Below are positions 34,669 through 42,637 of a DNA stretch of 64,000 nt, piece by piece (position 1 is the stretch's first letter; every line of letters starts with the position of its first letter). The notes beneath the pieces are model-generated. The model was not told the origin of the DNA. It made no database searches and saw only the letters and a list, made by a program, of their open reading frames with translations. The DNA is from Clostridiaceae bacterium (GTDB lineage Bacteria > Bacillota > Clostridia > Peptostreptococcales > Tindalliaceae). Where the stretch lies: the NCBI GenBank assembly GCA_024635995.1, contig JAGXHW010000012.1:1-64000 (forward strand), given 5' to 3'. The translations under genes were made by a program, and so were the position numbers.

Positions 34669-35548
34669 AAATCATCCTCCTCTCCATGTCTTCAAGAGCC
34701 TCATCCAGGGCTTGTTTAAACACACCCTGAACAGCATAACGCTTAAAATTCATTGTGCTTCTACCAGCTAGTCGTTTCATTGTGCTTTCTTCTAAAAACG
34801 CTGCCACTTCTGCAAATAAGCTGTTATTCAGGCACTTTCCTTTCATGAACCTTTCCACATCCCATTCCCGTTGTGCTTTAATACCTAAGGCACCACTGGC
34901 AATTCGTACGTTTTGACACATATCGTTTTCGTCCCATTCAACATAGACGGCCAAGGATAAACGGGCAATGGCCAGCGCATTTCTAACACCCAGTTTACTA
35001 AAGCCAAGCCCTTCGTTGGGGTTGAGTTTTTGAAACCTTATCTTTTCAAGAAGCTCGTTCGACTTCAGAAGTGTTTCCTCTTTTCCAGTTATGAATTCTG
35101 ATAATGGCAATACCCTGGTCTGTTGCTTACTCTTTAGGACCACCATGGCATCCATTGCCAGTAGAGGTGGCAGCATATCTGCAGCAGGTGAAGCATTACA
35201 AATATTGCCGCCAACAGTAGCGCGGTTTCTGATCTGTGGAGAACCAATAGATCTGGCTGCTTTGGCAATGGCAGATAAACTATGATTAAAAAATACATGT
35301 TTCTCAATGTCGGTAAAGGTGGCGGTACTTCCCAGTTCAATGGTGTTTTTTTCCTCTTTTATTTCTCTTATTTCAAGTATTGATGATATATCGATGAGTA
35401 CCGGAGGTGATACATTCCCTTCCCTCATTTGTATAATAAGATCAGTTCCTCCAGCTACTATTTTTGCCTCATCTTGATATTGATCTAGTAAATTGAGTAT
35501 TGAGTCTGTGTCCTTTGCCTGATACACATTTTGTACCAAATCTCTCAT
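34649..35548 (-). CDS. xdhB: Molybdenum hydroxylase, FAD subunit
   Basis: 299 aa of the CO dehydrogenase/xanthine dehydrogenase FAD family: AGGTDLIIQMREG and ATVGGNICNASPAADMLPPL are the two FAD pyrophosphate-binding loops, and the C-terminal cluster-facing domain follows. It accepts electrons from the iron-sulfur subunit and passes them to NAD(P) or ferredoxin. Gene order FAD, FeS, large-N, large-C is the F-S-L-M order known for clostridial nicotinate dehydrogenase. The gene starts 10 bp after the amidohydrolase stop. Confidence 0.93.
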   Translation of the reverse strand: MRDLVQNVYQAKDTDSILNLLDQYQDEAKIVAGGTDLIIQMREGNVSPPVLIDISSILEIREIKEEKNTIELGSTATFTDIEKHVFFNHSLSAIAKAARSIGSPQIRNRATVGGNICNASPAADMLPPLLAMDAMVVLKSKQQTRVLPLSEFITGKEETLLKSNELLEKIRFQKLNPNEGLGFSKLGVRNALAIARLSLAVYVEWDENDMCQNVRIASGALGIKAQREWDVERFMKGKCLNNSLFAEVAAFLEESTMKRLAGRSTMNFKRYAVQGVFKQALDEALEDMERRMIYEKGSF

Positions 35549-35557
35549 CCTTCCCTG

Positions 35558-36898
35558 TTACTTGATGACCCCGGCATTTATGATCTGCTCTTTTATTACT
35601 CGATTAGCATCCTTTAGCAGAGTGTCTTCATCAATGGTCGTCAGCGTACGGTTTTTCAGGACAACGTTGCCGTCAATGATGGTTGTGTGAACATCAGCTG
35701 ACGTTGCTGAATAAACCAACTGCGACACGATATCGCCAGCTTCCCATGGTGCAATGTGAGGAACAGCCAGGTTCACAAGTGCTATGTCTGCCAATTTTCC
35801 CACTTCCAGGCTGCCTAATTCATTTTCTTTACCCATGGCTTTCGCTCCGCCCAAGGTTGCCATTTCAAAAACAGTGGCTGCCGGCATGGTTGTAGGATTT
35901 AATAACCTGGCCTTCTGTATGAGTGCTGCATGACGCATTTCCCTGAACATATCCATGTTATTGTTGCATGGTGCTCCATCGGCAGCAAGCGATACCTGTG
36001 CGCCCATCTCCAACAGCTCAGGTATTTTTGCAATACCAGATGCCAGTTTCATATTACTCGAAGGGCAGTGTGCTATGTGAGTGCCTGTATCTGCCAATAT
36101 CTTCATTTCTTCGTCATCCAGCCAGATGCAGTGGGCCAACACAAGGTTTTCTCCAGTTAAACCAAGTTTATGCAGGTAATTGATGTTCCGCATGCCTCTG
36201 TCCTTCTGTACCAGTTCAATTTCACCCCGGTTTTCAGATGCGTGCGTGTGAACTTTCACGCCGTATTCAGAAGAAAGCTCCTTTACCCGCTTCAAAAGAT
36301 CGTCAGTGCAGGAAACCACAAAACGCGGTGCAAAAGCGTACTCAATGCGTCCATTGGCTGTACCATGCCATTTTTTCAGCAGCCTTACACTTTCTTCAAC
36401 GGATTCATGGGTATCTTCCATCAATGATGCTGGCACACCGTTACCATAATCCATCATGCATTTGCCGGAAATGGCACGATAACCTGTTTCCTGCAACGCT
36501 TCAAACGCTGCGTCTGTATGATGCACTGTTTCCATGTCAATGATTGATGTGGTGCCACCCCTTATTAATTCACCTATACCCAATTTTGCAGAGATATAGT
36601 TGGATTCTGCCGTGTGAGCACCCTCCAGCGGCCATACCCGCTTCTTTAGCCAGTCCAGCAATTCTAGATCATCCGCCTGACCCCGTAGCAGTGTTTGTGT
36701 TAAATGAATATGTGTTTGTATAAGCCCCGGAATCAAAACCAGTCCAGCAGCATCAATCACTTCGCAGTTCTCTGCCTTAATTTCAGGTGCTATGGATGAA
36801 ATACGATTTCCTTCAATTAACAGATCGCCTCTGAAAATATCTCGATTTCGATTCATTGTCACTAATTGTCCATTTTTTATCAACAGCCGTTTCATCAT
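35558..36898 (-). CDS. Amidohydrolase, guanine / 5'-deoxyadenosine deaminase type
   Basis: 446 aa of the TrzA/SsnA/MtaD amidohydrolase group. Metal ligands appear in IQTHIHLTQTLLRG, KVHTHASEN, LAHCIWL and the Asp of LAADGAPCNNNMDMF. The pattern ADDLELLDWLKKRVWP and the AHCPSSNMKLASG segment are shared by deoxyadenosine/SAH deaminases and by several guanine deaminases. In this purine operon, immediately upstream of the hydroxylase, guanine to xanthine is the most useful reaction. Aminoimidazole deaminase or an imidazolone hydrolase are other possibilities. AAAGGGG precedes the ATG. Confidence 0.8.
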   Translation of the reverse strand: MMKRLLIKNGQLVTMNRNRDIFRGDLLIEGNRISSIAPEIKAENCEVIDAAGLVLIPGLIQTHIHLTQTLLRGQADDLELLDWLKKRVWPLEGAHTAESNYISAKLGIGELIRGGTTSIIDMETVHHTDAAFEALQETGYRAISGKCMMDYGNGVPASLMEDTHESVEESVRLLKKWHGTANGRIEYAFAPRFVVSCTDDLLKRVKELSSEYGVKVHTHASENRGEIELVQKDRGMRNINYLHKLGLTGENLVLAHCIWLDDEEMKILADTGTHIAHCPSSNMKLASGIAKIPELLEMGAQVSLAADGAPCNNNMDMFREMRHAALIQKARLLNPTTMPAATVFEMATLGGAKAMGKENELGSLEVGKLADIALVNLAVPHIAPWEAGDIVSQLVYSATSADVHTTIIDGNVVLKNRTLTTIDEDTLLKDANRVIKEQIINAGVIK

Positions 36899-36998
36899 AA
36901 CGTAACCCCTTTCAATTTAAACTCAGCAGCAATAATCATTTGTGTTCTCAGTAATTGATTAAAGCTGATCAACATAAATTGGTTCATGGATGGGACAA

Positions 36999-37029
36999 TG
37001 CCCCAAGAATCATTAAGATCCTCAGGGCA
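36999..37029 (-). other. Hairpin separating the permease and amidohydrolase genes
   Basis: TGCCCTGAGGATC pairs with GATTCTTGGGGCA (13 bp with several G-U) over TTAAT, in the 161-bp gap between the permease stop and the amidohydrolase start. No T run follows, so it is more likely a processing or stability element, or a leaky end, than a full terminator. Confidence 0.4.
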
Positions 37030-37059
37030 CTGGGTTTCTGTCAGTTTGTCTGACCTAGG

Positions 37060-38370
37060 TTATCCCACGATGAATTTTAAAATAAACAGAATGGATAGGA
37101 CGACCATGATGATAGATACATCTTTCAATTTACCGGTCAATATTTTCAAGGCTGTGTAGGAAACCATACCGAACACTATTCCTTCTGCGATACTGTAGGT
37201 CAGAGGCATCATGATGATGGTCAGAAACGCAGGAATCGATTCAGTATAATCATCAAAGTTTATTTTCTTGATCGGTGTCATCATGAACAGTCCCACAAGT
37301 ACCAACGCAGGTGCTGTTGCTGCTCCAGGAATCATGATAAAGAGTGGTGAAAAAAGAAGAGCCACTACGAACATCCCTGCCGTTGACAGTGCTGTTAAAC
37401 CAGTACGGCCGCCTTCAGACACACCGGCAGCACTTTCAACATAGGTGGTAACAGTGCTTGTTCCAAGACAGGCACCAGCCGTTGTTCCTACAGCATCTGC
37501 AAAAAGAGCTTGTTTTGCCTTTGGCAGGTTGCCACTTTCATCCAACATGTCCGCTTTGTCAGCCACACCTACCAGTGTGCCAATGGTATCAAACATGTCG
37601 ACAAACAACAACGTAAAGAGAATGATCACCATGTCCAATGACAGAACCCTTGAAAAATCGAATTGAAAGAGAATCGGTGATAATGATGGGGGCGCAGAAA
37701 TAATGGATGTAGGGAGTTGTGTCAGTCCCAAGGGAATGCCAATAATTGTTGTAATAAAGATTCCGATAAGCAGCGCGCCCTTAATGCCTTTGGCTAGCAA
37801 AATACCTGTAATGATCAGACCAAGCAAAGCAATGATAGCGCCAGGGGAAGTCATATCGCCCAGAGCTACTGTTGTGGCCGGGTTAGCTACAATCACACCA
37901 GCGTTGCTAAAACCTATAAAGGCAATAAATAATCCAATACCCACTGAAACAGCGTGTTTAAGGTTCATGGGAATTGCCTTCACAATGGCTTCACGTACAT
38001 TCAGCAGGGTTAACGCAATAAAGATTAAACCTTCAATAAATACTGCGGCCAATGCCATCTGCCAGGAATATCCCATTCCCAGTACAATGGTATACGCAAA
38101 GAATGCATTTAATCCCATACCTGGGGCCAGCGCAAAAGGATAATTAGCATAAAAGGCCATGACCAGTGTTGCAATGATCGAAGAAACTGCCGTAGCGGTA
38201 AATACAGCACCAAAATCCATACCTGCATCTGATAAAATCAACGGGTTTACAATTAATATGTATGCCATTGTCATAAAGGTAGTGATTCCCGCCAGCACTT
38301 CAGTTTTTGTGTCAGTGTTATGCTCTTTCAGTTTAAATGTTTTTTCTAAAAATCCTTCATTTGTGCTCAC
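37060..38370 (-). CDS. NCS2-family purine permease (adenine/guanine/hypoxanthine type)
   Basis: 436 aa with about 12-14 membrane helices. The AzgA/PbuG subgroup is shown by GITTFMTMAYILIVNPLILSD, NYPFALAPGMGLNAFFAY, VDMFDTIGTLVGVADKA and GTSTVTTYVESAAGVSEGGRTGL. These carriers import adenine, guanine and hypoxanthine with protons. Its place between the two halves of the purine locus makes it the likely uptake system. GTG start, 7 nt after AAGGAGG. No purine riboswitch is visible upstream, since it follows the deaminase gene directly. Confidence 0.92.
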   Translation of the reverse strand: MSTNEGFLEKTFKLKEHNTDTKTEVLAGITTFMTMAYILIVNPLILSDAGMDFGAVFTATAVSSIIATLVMAFYANYPFALAPGMGLNAFFAYTIVLGMGYSWQMALAAVFIEGLIFIALTLLNVREAIVKAIPMNLKHAVSVGIGLFIAFIGFSNAGVIVANPATTVALGDMTSPGAIIALLGLIITGILLAKGIKGALLIGIFITTIIGIPLGLTQLPTSIISAPPSLSPILFQFDFSRVLSLDMVIILFTLLFVDMFDTIGTLVGVADKADMLDESGNLPKAKQALFADAVGTTAGACLGTSTVTTYVESAAGVSEGGRTGLTALSTAGMFVVALLFSPLFIMIPGAATAPALVLVGLFMMTPIKKINFDDYTESIPAFLTIIMMPLTYSIAEGIVFGMVSYTALKILTGKLKDVSIIMVVLSILFILKFIVG

Positions 38371-38400
38371 ATTGACGCCTCCTTATAGTTGTAATTCCAT

Positions 38401-40212
38401 TTACTCCACCACTGGAGGTAAAATTGTGAAGTTGTTTACATCAACCAGACCCTGGTCTGTGATCTTCCACTTTGGACTGGTAGACAAGGCCAAAAACGAA
38501 AGATGCATAAACGGCGCATGCACTTTGCAGCCTAATTGATCTTTCACTGTTTTCTCCAATGAGGCAATCTTTTGACTGACTTCATGACCATTCAGTTCGT
38601 CGGTGATCAATCCTCCCACCGGTAAACGCATGTCATCAATCACCCTGCTGTTCTTCACTACTGCTATACCGCCCCCCATCTCAATCACATGATTCACTGC
38701 CATTACCATGTCTTTCAAACTTGTACCCACCACCATGATATTATGGGTATCATGGGCAACACTCTCAGCAAAAGCGCCCTGTTCAAGACCAAAGCCCTGA
38801 ACAAACGCTTTGCCGATACTTCCGTTTCGGCCATATCGTTCGATGCAAGCAATTTCAAGCACATCTTGCCTGACATCGGGAAGTACAACTCCTTGTTGTG
38901 CTCTTACAGTAAATTCAAGAGACTCAGATAAGTTCTGGTCAGGAATCAATCCGATGCAACGTACAGTTGCGTCCTGGCTTTCACTCCTGATGGCTAAGTC
39001 TTCTTCGATCAACGGTTTTCTCTTGACAGAATTTTTCACTGTCTCCGGATAAGTATATTCAGACAAGTCAATCAACAACTCTCCCTGGGAGGCTGCCAGT
39101 TTGCCCTCCAGAAAAACTGCCTCCACGGTCATTTCATTTAAATCATCAATCACAGCTATGTCAGCCAGCATGCCAGGTGATAGTACACCCCTGTCCTGAA
39201 AACCAAAATAAGTCGCCGGGTTAATGGTAACCATTTGGATTGCCACTGCCGGATCAATGCCTTCTGCAATGGTTCTTTTTACAATTTCATTCATATGTCC
39301 CAGTTTTTCCAGGTCTTCCGCAACCATATCATCCGTAGCAAGAATACAACGACGCGAGTCCAGTTTGTTTTCTGTTATCGCACGAATGCATTCGGCCATA
39401 TTACGCTGGGTTGATCCTTCTCTCATAAAAACATACACACCCTGCCGAAGTTTTTCCACACATTCTTCTTTTGTGGTGGTTTCATGGCAGGAACATATGC
39501 CGCCTGCTACAATAATATGTGCTGCCAACTCTGCCCCAAAAAGTTCCGGAGCATTACCATCAACTATTTTTCCGATGCTTCTGGCATAGGTTGAAGATGC
39601 CAGCAGGTCTGTTACAATGTCCGGTGTATTTCGGTAAACATGAGCAGCATTACTAAAACCCTGGAGCTCTCCAATACCAATTACGTTAGGATAATGCAAA
39701 ATTTCTTCCATATCCTTCGAACTGACATCGTAACCGGCTGTTTCCAAGCCTGGACAGTCTGGTGTCAGTGATGGCACTACAAGACTTACATGATTGGGAA
39801 CCAAACTGGCCTCTTCAGCCATGGCTTTCATGCCAACAGGGCCCAATGCATTTCCTATTTCATGGGGATCAGCAATCAGTGTCGTAGTACCCGAAGGAAT
39901 AGACAATCGTGAAAATTCTGTGATCGTCAACATGCTGCTTTCAAAATGCATATGTGAATCCATGAATCCCGGGGACAATGTCTTTCCTCTTACATCCACT
40001 GTAATGGTGTTTGGACCAATCAGAGAGGCTGTATCACCCACCAATAAGATATACTTGCCTTTAATAGCAATATCAGCATGGTATATCTCTGCTGTGAGCA
40101 CATTCACCACTTGTCCCCCATGCAATACAATGTCTGCATGGTCACGGTCCGACATTAACACATCAACCAACTGACGATATTCCATTGCCTGTTTCATCCA
40201 TTTAGCACTCAT
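38401..40212 (-). CDS. Divergent adenine deaminase paralogue encoded beside the shell genes
   Basis: 603 aa with the full Ade architecture: GFMDSHMHFESSM, IADPHEIGNA, the amidohydrolase barrel and the C-terminal domain with AHDTHNIMVVGTSLKDM. Three active-site stretches of Ade are changed: GLGEMMDYPG reads GIGELQGFSN, DGHGP reads DGNAP (His lost), and CTDD reads ATDD. So a different substrate is likely. Sitting directly after the BMC-P gene, it is a candidate for deaminating 4-aminoimidazole, or opening imidazolone. The ATG at 40212 follows AAAGGAGGG; a longer open frame to 40419 overlaps the BMC-P gene. Confidence 0.85.
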   Translation of the reverse strand: MSAKWMKQAMEYRQLVDVLMSDRDHADIVLHGGQVVNVLTAEIYHADIAIKGKYILLVGDTASLIGPNTITVDVRGKTLSPGFMDSHMHFESSMLTITEFSRLSIPSGTTTLIADPHEIGNALGPVGMKAMAEEASLVPNHVSLVVPSLTPDCPGLETAGYDVSSKDMEEILHYPNVIGIGELQGFSNAAHVYRNTPDIVTDLLASSTYARSIGKIVDGNAPELFGAELAAHIIVAGGICSCHETTTKEECVEKLRQGVYVFMREGSTQRNMAECIRAITENKLDSRRCILATDDMVAEDLEKLGHMNEIVKRTIAEGIDPAVAIQMVTINPATYFGFQDRGVLSPGMLADIAVIDDLNEMTVEAVFLEGKLAASQGELLIDLSEYTYPETVKNSVKRKPLIEEDLAIRSESQDATVRCIGLIPDQNLSESLEFTVRAQQGVVLPDVRQDVLEIACIERYGRNGSIGKAFVQGFGLEQGAFAESVAHDTHNIMVVGTSLKDMVMAVNHVIEMGGGIAVVKNSRVIDDMRLPVGGLITDELNGHEVSQKIASLEKTVKDQLGCKVHAPFMHLSFLALSTSPKWKITDQGLVDVNNFTILPPVVE

Positions 40213-40240
40213 CGATTTGTTTATTCCCTCCTTTCCATAA

Positions 40241-40513
40241 TCATTCTGCCACATCAATAGAATCAATAATTCCGACAATTGATGCATCAATAGGTGATTG
40301 CGGTTTGTTTGCTGCATGCCGTGACGCACTTCCTGTTGCATATAGCACGATTTCGCCAATACCAGCACCAACAGTATCGACAGCAACCAGTGGTTCACCT
40401 TTTGCTTGTCCATTAACATAGGGTTGCGTTAAAAGGAGTTTAAACCCGACAAGGCGTTCATCTTTTCGAGTTGCAGTGACTGTTCCAATAATTTTTCCAA
40501 TGCGCATATTCAT
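40241..40513 (-). CDS. BMC-P shell vertex protein (EutN/CcmL family)
   Basis: 90 aa, the full size of the pentameric vertex family. MRIGKIIGTVTATRKDERLVG, AVDTVGAGIGEIVLYATGSA and the closing VGIIDSI are family hallmarks. Pentamers cap the twelve vertices of a bacterial microcompartment. It is the only BMC-P gene in the window. The start may be at the first or second Met after GGGAGAG. Flanked by the flavoprotein-like gene and the divergent deaminase. Confidence 0.93.
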   Translation of the reverse strand: MNMRIGKIIGTVTATRKDERLVGFKLLLTQPYVNGQAKGEPLVAVDTVGAGIGEIVLYATGSASRHAANKPQSPIDASIVGIIDSIDVAE

Positions 40514-40534
40514 CTCTCCCTGCCAATTGCCCGG

Positions 40535-41320
40535 CTATTTCCAGTGAAATTGAATTCCACGGGCAACAGCGGTGTCTTTCGCCAAAGGCGTAACAATCGA
40601 TCCTTGCGGTATATTCAATACAGTTTCATTGACTGGTAATGATAAGATGTCTTTTTCAGTAATGATCTTTTTCACGACAACACCCGCATTACCACCATTA
40701 ACCATTGTATCAGGCCTGTTGTTATTCCCTCGTAATCCTTCTGTCATTAATTCAGTCGGTCGTACCATGTTTTTAACGCCCAGCTTCAATAACTGGGTTA
40801 TGGTTTCTTCCATAAATCGATTCAAATGAGTGTTTAACGTTGGTCTTCCATGGTACGTGCGAAGACTCTCCATGTCCATATAAACTGGGATACTGTCCCA
40901 AAGCGCCTGCCAAAGTAGATTTGGAATCAGACCATCCTGGATCCCCATGACCAACTTTCTAGCGGTATTATGTGTAATCATCGGCGCAATGACACATTTC
41001 AAATGTCCCATATTATACATCTTCAGCTGGTTCATGTCCCGTCCTATGATTTGCCTGGGTTTTAACTGACCCACAATTCTGTCAGCGTTCATCAATGCTT
41101 CTGCATTGGCAGAAAAAGCCAAATCGAAACACCAGCCTTCATTCTTCAACACTGTTAAATCTTGTAGTGTTTCGTCAAGACCAATGGGATTGCCTGCAAA
41201 CAAAACCAGCATCGAAGGACCCTTCAACGAGTTTATGCCCTGAACCTTTTCGCCAGGCAGACTGCCTATCTGAGCTGATAAATGAGCCAATATTTGCCGG
41301 GTCTGATTCGATTGATTCAT
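40535..41320 (-). CDS. Flavoprotein-like protein of the microcompartment locus
   Basis: 261 aa. LVLFAGNPIGLDETLQDLTVL opens a Rossmann-like fold, and CVIAPMITHNTARKLVMGIQD resembles the Asn-Thr cofactor loop (MITHNTAxK) of the flavoprotein/UbiX/phosphopantothenoylcysteine decarboxylase superfamily. The C-terminus (about 200-261) is a separate small domain (VLNIPQGSIVTPLAKDTAV). Similar proteins occur in other microcompartment loci, where the role is unclear; flavin delivery or reduction inside the shell is one idea. It might act with the UbiD enzyme, but a true UbiX is encoded separately. GGAGGG precedes the ATG. Confidence 0.6.
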   Translation of the reverse strand: MNQSNQTRQILAHLSAQIGSLPGEKVQGINSLKGPSMLVLFAGNPIGLDETLQDLTVLKNEGWCFDLAFSANAEALMNADRIVGQLKPRQIIGRDMNQLKMYNMGHLKCVIAPMITHNTARKLVMGIQDGLIPNLLWQALWDSIPVYMDMESLRTYHGRPTLNTHLNRFMEETITQLLKLGVKNMVRPTELMTEGLRGNNNRPDTMVNGGNAGVVVKKIITEKDILSLPVNETVLNIPQGSIVTPLAKDTAVARGIQFHWK

Positions 41321-41360
41321 ACGTAACTCCCTCCAGACCTAGACTGCTGATCTACCTTGT

Positions 41361-41639
41361 TTACTCTGTTTTGTTTAAAATAACCCGCTCAACTTCCGCG
41401 TGAGGACGAGGTATGACATGTACAGAATGAAGTTCGCCTACTGCACGTGCTGCTTCAGCACCTGCGTCAGTGGCCGCTTTAACAGCTCCTACATCACCTC
41501 GAACCATTATTGTTACCAAACCAAAACCAATTTTTTCGTACCCTTCAATGGTAACACTTGCTGCTTTTACCATTGCATCCGCTGCTTCAATGGCACCTAC
41601 CAAACCTTTTGTTTCAATCAATCCTAATGCTTGACTCAT
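41361..41639 (-). CDS. BMC-H shell protein, PduA-like, with Phe at the pore
   Basis: 92 aa, one BMC domain. [37 protein letters not shown] and [12 protein letters not shown] are almost PduA. The pore loop is KIGFG, where PduA has KIGSG, so a Phe near residue 39 should narrow or gate the hexamer pore. AAGGAGG precedes the ATG. Confidence 0.95.
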   Translation of the reverse strand: MSQALGLIETKGLVGAIEAADAMVKAASVTIEGYEKIGFGLVTIMVRGDVGAVKAATDAGAEAARAVGELHSVHVIPRPHAEVERVILNKTE

Positions 41640-41667
41640 TTAAAATGCCTCCTTTTCTCTTATCATT

Positions 41668-42033
41668 CTATTTTTCTTTTGAACTCTTATCATGTGTTGA
41701 TGTTTTTGGTTTACTTTGTTTTTTGCCTGTGTTTGCAAACTTGTCCTTATTGAAGGATTGAATTAGTTTTTCCACTTCTTCATGGGGTCTTGGTATCACA
41801 TGGTACGATAAAATTCTGCCAGATTTTGATGCAGCCGCTACGCCTGCATCAACGCCCGCCTGCACAGCTGCCACCTCGCCTGCAATGTGAACCGTTACTG
41901 ATACAGCCTTGCCTGCACCGATGACTTTCTCAAACCCCACCAAGGTAACTTCTGCGGCTTTACAGGCTGCATCCACAGCTGCCATGGCTGCTGTTAAACC
42001 AATGGCTTCCATCAGTCCTACTGCTGATCTCAT
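41668..42033 (-). CDS. BMC-H shell protein with basic C-terminal tail
   Basis: 121 aa: a BMC domain of about 90 residues (AVGLMEAIGLTAAMAAVDAA, VIGAGKAVSVTV pore region, YHVIPRPHEEVEKLI) plus a 28-residue tail rich in Lys, Ser and Thr (NTGKKQSKPKTSTHDKSSKE). Tails of this type in shell proteins have been linked to cargo binding or positioning. The pore residue corresponding to PduA Ser40 is Ala. GGAGGTG precedes the ATG. Confidence 0.93.
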   Translation of the reverse strand: MRSAVGLMEAIGLTAAMAAVDAACKAAEVTLVGFEKVIGAGKAVSVTVHIAGEVAAVQAGVDAGVAAASKSGRILSYHVIPRPHEEVEKLIQSFNKDKFANTGKKQSKPKTSTHDKSSKEK

Positions 42034-42063
42034 CTACACACCTCCCTGCTCCTGTGACACACT

Positions 42064-42342
42064 TTATCTGGATGTATGCGCCAACTCAGACAGCGAAATC
42101 ATTCTACCTGTTGAATCACTGACTGATGTATTTTTACATTCAACTTTAGTTGATGTCACCAATGGCTTGTCCGGATAAAGATTATTTCTTAAGTGAATCA
42201 AATCGATGAGCATTTGCTCTTCCTGTGGGTTAACATTCACCGGGGTCTTGACATGATTCACCGTGTTATGTTCCTGATCAACATTTTGTCCCGCTTTTTC
42301 TGCCAAGTTCTTTAGCATTTGCTGAGCGAGTTGGTTTGCCAT
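42064..42342 (-). CDS. Small microcompartment-associated protein with helical N-terminus
   Basis: 92 aa, unrecognised. Residues 2-19 (ANQLAQQMLKNLAEKAGQ) form a likely amphipathic helix. A Val/Asn/Pro linker of about 20 residues follows, then a second helix (PQEEQMLIDLIHLRNNLYPD) and a Ser/Thr-rich tail. The helix-plus-linker layout is that of encapsulation peptides, which bind cargo to shell hexamers, but no enzyme domain follows. A scaffold or adaptor is possible. It lies between two BMC-H genes with its own AAAGGTGG site. Confidence 0.6.
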   Translation of the reverse strand: MANQLAQQMLKNLAEKAGQNVDQEHNTVNHVKTPVNVNPQEEQMLIDLIHLRNNLYPDKPLVTSTKVECKNTSVSDSTGRMISLSELAHTSR

Positions 42343-42355
42343 GATTTCACCACCT

Positions 42356-42619
42356 TTATTCCATTAACGCTTCCAGCTCTTCGTGAGGCCTTGCAATGAC
42401 ATTAACAGCTATGATTTCCGCCAGTTTTTCCGCTTCAAGACGTCCATGATCCACAGCAGCCTGAACAGCGGCAACCTCACCTTCGATAATGACTGCAACA
42501 ATACCTGAGCCTACATAATTGAAATCAATAATTTTAACATTAGCTGATTTCACCATGGTATCAGCGGCCTGTATCGCAGCTACCAGGCTTCTTGTTTCAA
42601 TAAATCCAATTGCTTGCAT
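42356..42619 (-). CDS. BMC-H shell protein with canonical pore
   Basis: 87 aa BMC domain: QAIGFIETRSLVAAIQAAD, pore loop VGSGIVAVI, GEVAAVQAAVDHGRLEAE and VIARPHEELEALME. The pore Ser (residue 38) is the common residue, unlike the two other BMC-H proteins here. It is the first shell gene after the UbiD gene, 18 bp downstream. Confidence 0.95.
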   Translation of the reverse strand: MQAIGFIETRSLVAAIQAADTMVKSANVKIIDFNYVGSGIVAVIIEGEVAAVQAAVDHGRLEAEKLAEIIAVNVIARPHEELEALME

Positions 42620-42637
42620 ATGCTGTGATCACCATCC

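Noticed and set aside
33960-34771. Long plus-strand open frames (about 170-180 codons) across the hydroxylase genes
   Set aside because: They mirror the conserved cysteine-rich codons of the iron-sulfur subunit on the other strand.
37030-38400. Purine riboswitch upstream of the permease
   Set aside because: Only about 30 bp separate the permease from the preceding gene, and no conserved purine aptamer sequence is seen there or in the main control region.
40213-40419. N-terminal extension of the divergent adenine deaminase frame to 40419
   Set aside because: It overlaps the BMC-P gene and gives unlike-protein sequence; the ATG at 40212 has a strong AAAGGAGGG.
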